Assembly (NCBI GenBank): GCA_964416665.1
Contig: CAYQFA010000017.1
Coordinates: 1-18,860 of the forward strand
Direction: 5' to 3'
DNA: 18,860 bases
From: JAKAGE01 sp964416665
Lineage (GTDB): Bacteria > Patescibacteriota > Minisyncoccia > UBA6257 > 2-01-FULL-56-20
Shown here one piece after another: positions 12,893 to 18,860 of the stretch. The notes beneath the pieces are model-generated. The model had not been told where the DNA came from, ran no database searches, and worked only from the letters and a program-made list of their open reading frames with translations. Position numbers and translations under genes: made by a program. The first letter of the stretch is position 1, and every line of letters starts with the position of its first letter.

Positions 12893-15154
12893 CTAAATTC
12901 CCCGCTTTCTGAGAGCTACAATGAATGAGGCAAAACCCAATACGCAGAGACCAACCACCGCGACGACCTCCCATGGCGTGCTGTCTCTCTCGGGAGGAAA
13001 TCCGGTATTCGGAAGTCCGGGGGCGGACACCAAAACCGTGGCGAAAGCATAATCAACGGCGGTGAGACCGTTCGCGGTGCCTTCGACCGTGGCGGTGTTG
13101 CTTGTCGAAGCCGAAATGTTCGTTTTGCAGGTATAGATCCATATTTCGCCGGGATCGAGCAGGTCGTTGCCATTCACGTCGCCAGAGACGTAAGAGACCG
13201 GACTGCACTTGTCATCAGTTACGACGACATTATGTATGGGAACTACGCCGGGATTCGTCACCGTGTACGTATACGCAACAGCACCACCACCGTATGGGAA
13301 CGGAGTTAAACGGCTCGGCACTTTTATGATATTGATGATCGGAGGGGTTACCGACTCCCCGACAACAACGGTAGCGATCGCCGTAGCAAGTGCAGCTTGG
13401 TGATAGGTATCGTCGCTGTAGCCCGTCGCAACGGCGGTATTGGTGGTAGTCGTCGTAAGTTTCATGGTGCAGCTATATTTCCAATATTCGCCCGGGTCGA
13501 GTTTGCTGTTGTTGTTGAGATCACCAGAAACATAAACCACCGGACTGCATGCATTGTCGGCTACCGAAACATCATCCAGTGACTGCTGTCCACCCACGTT
13601 CCAGACAGTGTAGTTATAGGTAACCGAACCGGATCCCGCAGGCAAAGCTAACGGGGTCGGAACTTTCAGAATACCGATCACAGGCATGATCCTGCCACCC
13701 CCGGTACCAACAGCAGACACATAAGAAGTGGAGGTGGGCGCAGGAGTGAAGGTGGAAGTGGGCGTAGTAGACGTGGGTGTTGATGTAGACACGGGCGTTG
13801 ATGACGCAACCGCTATGGTATTGTTGGTATTCGTGATCGTGCACGTCGCATTCTGTCCTGCGACGAGCGCTATGGTGCCGTTCGCGGCGCAATCCCCGGT
13901 GATGCTTTCGGTATACGAGGAGCTGACATTCTCACTCACGGTGTACGTGCCCGCGGCGAGCGTATATGCGGTCCCTGACGCCGCGACTCCGGGCGCCGGA
14001 CTTCCCGCGACGTCAGTGCTTGACGCTTCCACATGGAGGGTGAAGTCGGAAGGGACCGCCGTGCTGCCATTCGCATTCACCACAAGCTTGACGACATGAA
14101 GGGTGGCGGGAGTCGGAGGCGGCACGGTATTGTTGGTATTCGTGATCGTGCACGTCGCATTCTGTCCTGCGACGAGCGCTATGGTGCCGTTCGCGGCGCA
14201 ATCCCCGGTGATGCTTTCGGTATACGAGGAGCTGACATTCTCACTCACGGTGTACGTGCCCGCGGCGAGCGTATATGCGGTCCCTGACGCCGCGACTCCG
14301 GGCGCCGGACTTCCCGCGACGTCAGTGCTTGACGCTTCCACATGGAGGGTGAAGTCGGAAGGGACCGCCGTGCTGCCATTCGCATTCACCACAAGCTTGA
14401 CGACATGAAGGGTGGCGGGAGTCGGAGGCGGCACGGAACACGTTGGTACAGTAATGTTATCGGCGGCGGTCGTAACGGTTCCATTATATGCCAAGGCATT
14501 TCCTGTCCATATTACGGTACTGCCCACGGTAATGCCCGAATCGTCGATGTCGATTCCCACAAATGTCGTATTGGCAGCGAGCGTCGTGGCCGCGCTCGGC
14601 GTCCAAAAAACATTGCAAGCCGATGCGCCGCCGGACAATGTCACGACCGAGCCGGCCGCCGAAGTGAGCGCGCCGACAGGCCTAAAGATATATGTTCCAC
14701 TGCCGCTCAAAGTGATCGGGCCTCCTATATTCATTGCTCCCGAACTGCAATACACGCCAGGGGCGTAGACGCCGATAGCGCCATGTGTGGTGTCGGTAGA
14801 AAGATCGACCGCTCCCCCCGCAAACGTGAACGTGCACGGTTCCGCGGCCAATGCAGGCAAAGCGGCACCCTGATCCGTGCCCGCCTGGGAGTATGGAGCC
14901 CCAGATCCATAATGGGTATGAACGCCCGCAGGAGCAGTTGCCGGCGCCGTAGTGAATCCGACATCTCCATTGATCGTCGTTCCCGCAGATATGTCGGTAT
15001 AAGTGTTCGCGAGAACGCCATAGGTCGCCGCCATCCCGAGCGATGGGGCCGTTTGCGCAAACGCGGATATCAGCACGGCCAGACCAAGAACAAAGAACGT
15101 AGCACATGCCGTTGCTATTATCGCTATATTATTAAATCTTTTCATATGCTTCAT
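12893..15154 (-). CDS. LPXTG-anchored DUF3494 (ice-binding-like) multidomain surface protein
   Basis: A 753-aa exported wall- or envelope-anchored protein. A signal peptide (residues 1-33, AFA cleavage) leads into a DUF3494/ice-binding beta-solenoid domain (~35-240: GVLANTYTDISAGTTINGDV, then VYAPGVYCSSGAMNIGG and TYIFRPVGAL). Residues 241-343 and 344-446 are two identical SpaA-like/prealbumin-fold repeats with a first-strand Lys (LHVVKLVV), a Glu (YTVSEN) and a terminal Asn (TCTITNTN), a pattern compatible with isopeptide bonds. A Ser/Thr/Pro stalk (~447-490) precedes two DUF11-like domains, each with a Ca-binding-like loop (SGDLNNNSKLDPGE, SGDVNGNDLLDPGE). The sorting signal LPNTG is at 714-718, then a TM helix and RKRGI. 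ATG 15154 or 15145 are both plausible starts. DUF3494 domains are also found in non-ice adhesins, so ice binding is not assured. Confidence 0.92.
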   Translation of the reverse strand: MKHMKRFNNIAIIATACATFFVLGLAVLISAFAQTAPSLGMAATYGVLANTYTDISAGTTINGDVGFTTAPATAPAGVHTHYGSGAPYSQAGTDQGAALPALAAEPCTFTFAGGAVDLSTDTTHGAIGVYAPGVYCSSGAMNIGGPITLSGSGTYIFRPVGALTSAAGSVVTLSGGASACNVFWTPSAATTLAANTTFVGIDIDDSGITVGSTVIWTGNALAYNGTVTTAADNITVPTCSVPPPTPATLHVVKLVVNANGSTAVPSDFTLHVEASSTDVAGSPAPGVAASGTAYTLAAGTYTVSENVSSSYTESITGDCAANGTIALVAGQNATCTITNTNNTVPPPTPATLHVVKLVVNANGSTAVPSDFTLHVEASSTDVAGSPAPGVAASGTAYTLAAGTYTVSENVSSSYTESITGDCAANGTIALVAGQNATCTITNTNNTIAVASSTPVSTSTPTSTTPTSTFTPAPTSTSYVSAVGTGGGRIMPVIGILKVPTPLALPAGSGSVTYNYTVWNVGGQQSLDDVSVADNACSPVVYVSGDLNNNSKLDPGEYWKYSCTMKLTTTTTNTAVATGYSDDTYHQAALATAIATVVVGESVTPPIINIIKVPSRLTPFPYGGGAVAYTYTVTNPGVVPIHNVVVTDDKCSPVSYVSGDVNGNDLLDPGEIWIYTCKTNISASTSNTATVEGTANGLTAVDYAFATVLVSAPGLPNTGFPPERDSTPWEVVAVVGLCVLGFASFIVALRKRGI
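13817..14434. repeat. Exact 309-bp tandem duplication
   Basis: Copies 13817-14125 and 14126-14434 are identical base for base on inspection, including synonymous positions, and the match runs 2 nt further into the flank. Each encodes one complete 103-residue SpaA-like domain, in frame. Perfect identity suggests a very recent duplication, ongoing homogenisation or copy-number variation within the population. Confidence 0.97.
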
Positions 15155-15243
15155 TTGTTTTTTTGGGCAAACGGATAATTTTAAATGAATCACACAGCGT
15201 CCGGTCACTATCACCGATATGGGCTCGTAAAAGCCATTGTATG

Positions 15244-15252
15244 ATTATAACA
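15244..15252 (-). promoter_or_regulatory. Extended -10 promoter for the surface-protein gene
   Basis: The minus strand reads TGTTATAAT, an extended consensus -10 with the hexamer at 15244-15249. Transcription would start near 15237 and leave a leader of about 80 nt before the DUF3494 gene. That is long for this window and contains small stem-loops (for example around 15215-15235), so leader-based control is possible. No canonical -35 is seen. Confidence 0.55.
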
Positions 15253-15320
15253 TAGTAAGTTCGCTTCTATTTGCCAGCACAAATAAGAAAGGTAGGCTGG
15301 CGGTGTTTTGGACAAAGAGA

Positions 15321-15326
15321 TAGAAT
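15321..15326 (+). promoter_or_regulatory. -10 box for the ferritin-like/VIT1 gene
   Basis: TAGAAT ends 8 nt before the ATG at 15335, so the mRNA would start within a few nt of the start codon. No convincing -35 lies 16-18 nt upstream. Placement matches the other near-leaderless promoters in this window. Confidence 0.4.
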
Positions 15327-15334
15327 GAATTCAT

Positions 15335-16237
15335 ATGCAATCTCCTTCCGCCATGAAAGAACTCTATCTCCAGCAGGCCAGAACCGAACTCACGGAACAC
15401 ATCGTCTACGGCAAACTCGCGGCGCGCGAAAAGAATCCCGAGAACAAAGCGGCGCTCCAAAAATTATCCGCACAGGAAAAGACACATTACGATTTTTGGA
15501 GAACGTTGCTTCCGCAGGAGACCGATCCGAAGCCGCACGCGCTTACCGTTTTCATCACCCCCCTGCTCCGCACGGTCTTCGGTGCGACATTCACCACAAA
15601 ACTTCTTGAGGGCCACGAAAAAAGTTCCATCGTGACCTACCAAAATATTCTCGCTCAGATTCCTGCCACCCATCAGGAGCGGCTCAGGCAGATCATCGAG
15701 GACGAGAAAAGCCACGAGCAGGCGCTCATCGGCGAAATAAAAGAGAAACGCGTCGCGTATCTCGGCTTCATCGTGCTCGGACTCGCTGATGCCATCGTGG
15801 AGATCACCGGCGTACACGCCGGCTTCCTCGGCGTCACCGGCACCACACTCATCGCCGGAGTCGCCGGCATCATCGTCGGGTTCGCCGCCGCCATCTCGAT
15901 GGGCTCGGCGTCATATCTGCAGGCGAAACAGGATCCCGAAAAATCCGCAGCGCTCTCGGCCTTCGCCACGGGCGCATCATATTTGTTCTCCGTGATATTG
16001 CTCGCGCTCCCCTACTTCCTCATCCGTAGCATGATACCGGCGTTCATTATTTCGACCTCGGTCGGCATCGTCCTCATCGCGCTCTTCACGTTCTACGGAA
16101 CCGTCGTTTTCGAGAACAGAAAATTCTGGCGGGAATTCATCGAGGCGGTCGGCCTCATGCTCGGCACCGCGGTCGCAACGTTCGTCTGGGGCTTCATCGT
16201 CGGAAAGGTCTTCCGCGTGAACACGAATAATTTCTGA
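15335..16237 (+). CDS. Ferritin-like domain fused to VIT1/CCC1-type transporter
   Basis: A 300-aa protein combining a cytosolic ferritin-like four-helix domain (~1-138) with a VIT1/CCC1-type membrane domain (~140-300), a family that transports Fe(II) or Mn(II). The helical domain has ExxH metal motifs at E48-H51 (QEKTHYDFW) and E124-H127 (EDEKSHEQAL), plus acidic residues in TELTEHIVY and LLEGHEKSS that could complete a di-iron site. The membrane domain starts AYLGFIVLGLADAIVEITGV, has the family's GFAAAISMGSASYLQAKQ segment with a following charged loop, and shows about five transmembrane helices. ATG 15335 is supported by the -10 box; M7 (15353) is an alternative. It is divergent from the surface-protein gene and followed by two large stem-loops. 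Confidence 0.9.
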   Translation: MQSPSAMKELYLQQARTELTEHIVYGKLAAREKNPENKAALQKLSAQEKTHYDFWRTLLPQETDPKPHALTVFITPLLRTVFGATFTTKLLEGHEKSSIVTYQNILAQIPATHQERLRQIIEDEKSHEQALIGEIKEKRVAYLGFIVLGLADAIVEITGVHAGFLGVTGTTLIAGVAGIIVGFAAAISMGSASYLQAKQDPEKSAALSAFATGASYLFSVILLALPYFLIRSMIPAFIISTSVGIVLIALFTFYGTVVFENRKFWREFIEAVGLMLGTAVATFVWGFIVGKVFRVNTNNF

Positions 16238-16241
16238 TAAA

Positions 16242-16320
16242 ACTAAAAACACCCTTTCGTTTTTGACGGTCACGTTCCCACGTGGCACTTTCACATCAAA
16301 GACGAGAGGGTGTTTTTAGT
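16242..16320 (+). terminator. Long stem-loop 3' of the VIT1 gene (terminator or 3'-UTR element)
   Basis: Arms 16242-16266 and 16296-16320 pair over 25 positions. Only two are not Watson-Crick, and both are U-G wobbles when read as plus-strand RNA but A-C mismatches on the other strand. The structure therefore favours a plus-strand RNA. It begins 4 nt after the VIT1 stop. The 3' arm carries a T-run (16313-16317). The 29-nt apical part holds a further CACG/CGTG hairpin. The stem is longer than a typical intrinsic terminator. Confidence 0.7.
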
Positions 16321-16442
16321 AGATTCCGCTAAAGATCTCTGGCGGCACGCCAGGTGGGTGGACGCAACTGCGGTCCACAGACGGCAGCGCTGTAGTCCTC
16401 CCTGATAATTGTGTTTTGATCCGAGATCTACTAGTGGAATCT
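16321..16442 (+). ncRNA. Structured multi-stem RNA element, unknown class
   Basis: A closing stem pairs 16321-16330 with 16433-16442 (10 bp, one plus-strand G-U wobble), then after a 2/3 internal loop 16333-16339 pairs with 16423-16429. Inside lie TGGCG-GCA-CGCCA (16340-16352) and GTGGAC...GTCCAC (16358-16378, extended by GC/GC), then a GC-rich segment around 16383-16396. This resembles a multi-branch junction directly abutting the previous hairpin. Bases 16317-16324 can instead pair with 16426-16433, so alternative folds exist. No convincing ORF covers it. It could be the 3' UTR of the VIT1 gene, an independent RNA or a small mobile repeat. Confidence 0.5.
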
Positions 16443-16465
16443 ATATCCATTATACCATCCCGTCC

Positions 16466-16494
16466 TTGAGGCACAAGGAAATATCCGCTACAAT
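16466..16494 (+). promoter_or_regulatory. Sigma-70-type promoter for the PEGA protein gene, near-leaderless
   Basis: TTGAGG (16466-16471), a 17-nt spacer and TACAAT (16489-16494). The expected start near 16501 is about 3 nt before the ATG at 16504. No Shine-Dalgarno site is present. Confidence 0.65.
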
Positions 16495-16503
16495 GGTTGG
16501 TGG

Positions 16504-17835
16504 ATGACATTACGCACGCGAAAAGTCTTATTTTACGGGCTGGTAGCCCTTTTTTTGGTGGTCGGCAGCGGGGTAACGCTCTACGCACAGGGATGGCGGA
16601 TTGACCTCGCCACGTTTCGGACCGAGAAGGTCGGTGCCATCTTTATCCGCTCATATCCGACCGACGCCCAGATATTCATCAACGGAAAACCCACCCAGAA
16701 CAAGTCGGTATTCTTAAGTCCCGGAACATTCATCTCCGACCTCTTCCCGAAAAACTATACCGTTACCCTGGAGGAAAAAGGTTACGATGCGTGGAGCGAG
16801 GCCGCACCGGTCGCACCATCGATGGTGGTCCAGATGAAATATGCCGTGCTCGTGCCGGACGCCGGAACGAATGTCGCGACGAGCGGGATCGTGCAGGATT
16901 TTTTCGAGGCCGGAGGGAATATCATCACCACGGACGCCGCGAGCTCTGCCATCCTGTGGCGCGGAAAAAAGATCGCGAGCGGCGCGATCGTAAGCCACAG
17001 CACCAATCTGAAGAATTTCATCTATCAGACCGCGGCAGGGAGCGATATGCTTTATGATCTCACCGAAGCGACGACCACCAACCTTGCGCCGATATTAAGG
17101 AGCGTCGGCGCCACGCCAAAGACCATCACGAGCCTTACGATCGACCCGTACGATGAAACGCGGATCGTCGTGCAAACGCCGCAAAATATTTCGGCGATCG
17201 ACCTCGGCAACAACAATGGCATCATTGATATCGCCGACGCGCCGCGCGGACAAACGCTCCAACCGCCGCTCGCCATCTCGCCTTCCCTTTTTGCATGGAC
17301 CCAACTTACCGTTGCATCCGATACCTCGCGCATCGTCATCTATGACAAGTTCTCGGGAAACGTCACCGACAACTCGCTCGTTATTCCCGGCACCATAAAA
17401 GAATTGAAATGGATCGACGACGGATCGCTCGGCATCATCGAGAGCGATGATTCGCTCTATCGCTATGACGTCTCCGCGGAACAGCTCACTAAACTTGCCG
17501 ATGACGTCCGCGACTTTTACCCGACGACCGACGGGACCGAACTCGCCGTGCTCGAGCACCGCAGTATCGAGGTCCTTTCGTTCAACACGACCGATTCCTA
17601 TCGCTTCAATCCCCCGCAGATCGGCGACATCCAAAGTCTCGCGTGGTACAAGGACGGCTCACATTTCTTTGTCTACTATCCCGATCACGTGAGCTTCCTC
17701 GACCTCCAGGACATCGGTCTCCGCAATCTTACGACGGTCTCTTTAGGCAGCACGTTCTTCTACGACACACAGGGAAATGCGCTCTATGTGGTTGACCAAG
17801 GGCAGAAATTAATACGATTTGATTTTCCAAGTTAG
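16504..17835 (+). CDS. PEGA-domain membrane-anchored beta-propeller-like protein
   Basis: A 443-aa protein with an N-terminal membrane anchor (residues ~9-29 after MTLRTRKV) and an extracytoplasmic body. Residues ~43-115 form a PEGA domain: GAIFIRSYPTDAQIFINGKP, then GTFISDLFPKNYTVTLEEKGYDAW. PEGA domains are usually found in surface proteins and may bind envelope carbohydrate. The rest (~120-443) consists of repeating beta-strand units such as LTIDPYDETRIVVQTPQNI and SLAWYKDGSHFFVYYPDHV, like a WD40/TolB-type propeller. No catalytic motif is seen. The start is fixed by the promoter and by the short basic N-terminus before the anchor. Its role is unknown; a structural envelope role is plausible. 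Confidence 0.85.
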   Translation: MTLRTRKVLFYGLVALFLVVGSGVTLYAQGWRIDLATFRTEKVGAIFIRSYPTDAQIFINGKPTQNKSVFLSPGTFISDLFPKNYTVTLEEKGYDAWSEAAPVAPSMVVQMKYAVLVPDAGTNVATSGIVQDFFEAGGNIITTDAASSAILWRGKKIASGAIVSHSTNLKNFIYQTAAGSDMLYDLTEATTTNLAPILRSVGATPKTITSLTIDPYDETRIVVQTPQNISAIDLGNNNGIIDIADAPRGQTLQPPLAISPSLFAWTQLTVASDTSRIVIYDKFSGNVTDNSLVIPGTIKELKWIDDGSLGIIESDDSLYRYDVSAEQLTKLADDVRDFYPTTDGTELAVLEHRSIEVLSFNTTDSYRFNPPQIGDIQSLAWYKDGSHFFVYYPDHVSFLDLQDIGLRNLTTVSLGSTFFYDTQGNALYVVDQGQKLIRFDFPS

Positions 17836-17879
17836 TGCGGTGGGCTGGAGAAGGATATTAAAAAATCATTAAACGGAAA

Positions 17880-17907
17880 TTGACCGGGGGGAAATTTTTG
17901 CTATCCT
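17880..17907 (+). promoter_or_regulatory. Promoter for candidate small RNA
   Basis: TTGACC (17880-17885) matches the -35 consensus at five of six positions. A 16-nt spacer leads to TATCCT (17902-17907). The expected start is near 17914. No plus-strand coding region follows. Confidence 0.5.
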
Positions 17908-17913
17908 AAAAAT

Positions 17914-17985
17914 AGGATCACAAGATCCTTTTGGCTTCGGCCCGACCCCGTATTATCACCCGATGATACGGGGGTTACTATTTTA
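17914..17985 (+). ncRNA. Candidate small RNA of three stem-loops
   Basis: From the predicted start, three hairpins follow in a row: AGGATC-ACAA-GATCCT (17914-17929), GGC-TTCG-GCC with a stable UUCG tetraloop (17933-17942), and a 12-bp stem CCCCGTATTATC/GATGATACGGGG closed by ACCC (17946-17973). The single non-Watson-Crick pair in the last stem is a U-G wobble only on the plus strand. A U-rich tail (GTTACTATTTT) resembles an intrinsic terminator. The 3' end overlaps the stop codon of the convergent toxin gene. It matches no RNA family I recognise. It might instead be an elaborate terminator for the PEGA gene, which ends at 17835; nothing else is seen in 17836-17879. Confidence 0.5.
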
Positions 17986-18364
17986 AGAAACACAAGACGA
18001 ACTGCCGAAGCGCGCAAAAAAGATCTTCCGGCATAATTCTCGACCGATAAAGTAGCCGACGAGCATCCATAGCCCGAATTTGAGAAAGAATAATGGAGCT
18101 AGCCCCGTGGTCATCATTTATCGGAAAGTAAAATTTGCCAAAACGGGGAGTGCGGGTCAACGGGATACCGATAAACGCCGTTTTGCTAGTTTTCTTCATT
18201 ATCAACACCGGGCGAAGAAAATCTTTTCCCGATCCGTCCTCTTCGGAACTAATATTCAAGCCGATATGGCAAAACCAAATTTCCCGCTCGCGGAAGAATG
18301 GCACGTTTTGTATGTTATTTAGGTCTGATTTTTTCGCGTTCCAACCATCAAAATCCTTTTTCAT
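17978..18364 (-). CDS. PemK/MazF-family toxin-like protein
   Basis: A 128-aa protein related to the PemK/MazF endoribonuclease toxins. An N-terminal helical lead (MKKDFDGWNAKKSDLNN) is followed by the MazF-like barrel: REREIWFCHIGLNI, then KDFLRPVLIMKK, an IGIPLTRTPR strand and SSIILSQIRAMDARRL. The R-P-V/I-L-I, P-L-T and S-Q-I-R elements match family signatures. This long-N-terminal version is, to my knowledge, common in Parcubacteria. ATG 18364 is chosen over an in-frame start at 18400 because a TGTTATCCT extended -10 lies 6 nt upstream, giving a leaderless mRNA. No antitoxin gene is adjacent, so it may be solitary or have a different role. Confidence 0.85.
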   Translation of the reverse strand: MKKDFDGWNAKKSDLNNIQNVPFFREREIWFCHIGLNISSEEDGSGKDFLRPVLIMKKTSKTAFIGIPLTRTPRFGKFYFPINDDHGASSIILSQIRAMDARRLLYRSRIMPEDLFCALRQFVLCFLK

Positions 18365-18370
18365 CCAAAA

Positions 18371-18379
18371 AGGATAACA
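18371..18379 (-). promoter_or_regulatory. Extended -10 promoter for the PemK/MazF-like gene
   Basis: The minus strand reads TGTTATCCT, with the hexamer at 18371-18376. The predicted start nearly coincides with the ATG at 18364, so the mRNA would be leaderless. No strong -35 is visible. Confidence 0.45.
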
Positions 18380-18425
18380 ACTGATGGATAAAGATTTCAT
18401 TAAACCGAATCACTTCCCCGCAGTC

Positions 18426-18860
18426 TTAAAAATCCCCCGCCGGCAGTTCGTCAATGTCCGCGTAGTCGATACGGAGATCGTCGAATGGAGCGACACCGGC
18501 GTTTTTGCTGTCGCGCCCACCATCCCCTGCCTCCCCTGTTGTGACGCGCAGAATGAAGTCGCTCTGCGCCTGGCGCAACTCCTCGTCGGTAAAGCCGCGC
18601 AGATATTCCTCCGCGCGCCGCGACGCCGCGAGAAATCCGGCGTCGAGCGATTGCACGCGCGGGCTCACTTGCAGGGCGACGGCGTTGAAGCCGATGAGCG
18701 AGATGTTGCGAAGCTCGCGCACGCGCGAGAGCGCCACATAGCCCATGCCGCGGTCGAAGGCGCGACCGAGGTCGATGACGGCGGCGTCGAGGGTCATGCC
18801 CTGGCTTTTATGGACGGTGATCGCCCACGCGAGCTTGAGCGGCAGTTGCGAGACGGACGC
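18426..18860 (-). CDS. PIF1-like ATP-dependent helicase, C-terminal fragment (5' end outside window)
   Basis: The frame is open from the right edge to the stop at 18426 (144 residues). It begins with the helicase C-terminal motif region PLKLAWAITVHKSQGMTLD, followed by AFDRGMGYVALSRVREL. These are motifs V and VI of superfamily 1B helicases (PIF1/RecD2-like, UvrD_C_2 region), with the Arg in SRVR as a likely arginine finger. The last ~85 residues are an acidic tail that includes a helical FTDEELRQAQSDF segment. PIF1 helicases unwind DNA 5' to 3' in the cytoplasm, often at G-quadruplexes or stalled forks. The N-terminal Walker A/B part lies outside. It is 61 nt upstream of the toxin-like gene on the same strand. 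Confidence 0.93.
   Translation of the reverse strand, partial: ASVSQLPLKLAWAITVHKSQGMTLDAAVIDLGRAFDRGMGYVALSRVRELRNISLIGFNAVALQVSPRVQSLDAGFLAASRRAEEYLRGFTDEELRQAQSDFILRVTTGEAGDGGRDSKNAGVAPFDDLRIDYADIDELPAGDF

Noticed and set aside
14342..15178. 278-aa plus-strand open frame
   Set aside because: It is antisense to the signal peptide and DUF3494 region; its composition is Arg/Ser/Cys-rich with no domain.
15154..15214. Upstream start for the surface protein at 15214
   Set aside because: It would put a polar, Cys-containing segment ahead of the signal peptide; the basic MKHMKRF start followed by the hydrophobic core is a normal signal peptide.
16316..16588. 90-aa minus-strand frame over the structured RNA region
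   Set aside because: It has no domain, overlaps the PEGA promoter and start on the other strand, and the region is better explained by base-paired RNA.

Overview
The window reads as a bacterial chromosome fragment, most likely from a Candidate Phyla Radiation (Patescibacteria, Parcubacteria-like) genome. That placement is an inference from several features together: a transketolase split into two genes, a sortase with an LPXTG surface protein, a PEGA-domain protein, a lone PemK/MazF-type toxin of the kind common in these genomes, short intergenic gaps, weak or absent Shine-Dalgarno sites, and several -10 boxes placed so close to the start codon that the mRNAs should be leaderless or nearly so. 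No rRNA or other phylogenetic marker is present beyond bL28 and one tRNA, so the assignment is not proven.

Layout. (1) 1-4024, minus strand: a sugar-phosphate operon read as rpiB, rpe, transketolase N-half, transketolase C-half and a PfkB-type sugar kinase that runs off the left edge. Together these supply most of the non-oxidative pentose phosphate pathway. (2) 4025-4173: a 149-bp near-perfect inverted repeat between this operon and the divergent gene prsW. (3) 4158-7107, plus strand: a PrsW-like membrane protease, an Hsp20 chaperone, ribosomal protein bL28, an uncharacterised protein kinase-like protein and tRNA-Pro(GGG). (4) 7123-15154, minus strand: a co-directional block with an LPXTG-anchored DUF3494 (ice-binding-like) surface protein, a small single-TM protein, two histidine kinases, four stand-alone receiver proteins and a sortase. 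(5) 15335-17835, plus strand: a ferritin-like/VIT1 fusion and a PEGA/beta-propeller membrane protein, separated by two large stem-loop structures. (6) 17880-17985: a candidate small RNA with its own promoter and three hairpins. (7) 17978-18860, minus strand: a PemK/MazF-family toxin and the C-terminal end of a PIF1-like helicase cut by the right edge.

The most interesting unit is region 4. A sortase and its probable substrate bracket a multi-component phosphorelay whose four receivers have no DNA-binding output domain, and one kinase carries a long repetitive coiled coil in place of a sensor domain. The surface protein has an exact 309-bp tandem duplication of a domain that may form isopeptide bonds. 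I infer a cell-surface adhesion or ice-interaction system with a built-in signalling cassette. The gene order supports this; the function is not shown by the sequence. Other points worth checking are the inverted repeat at 4025-4173, the paired stem-loops at 16242-16442 and the candidate small RNA near 17914.
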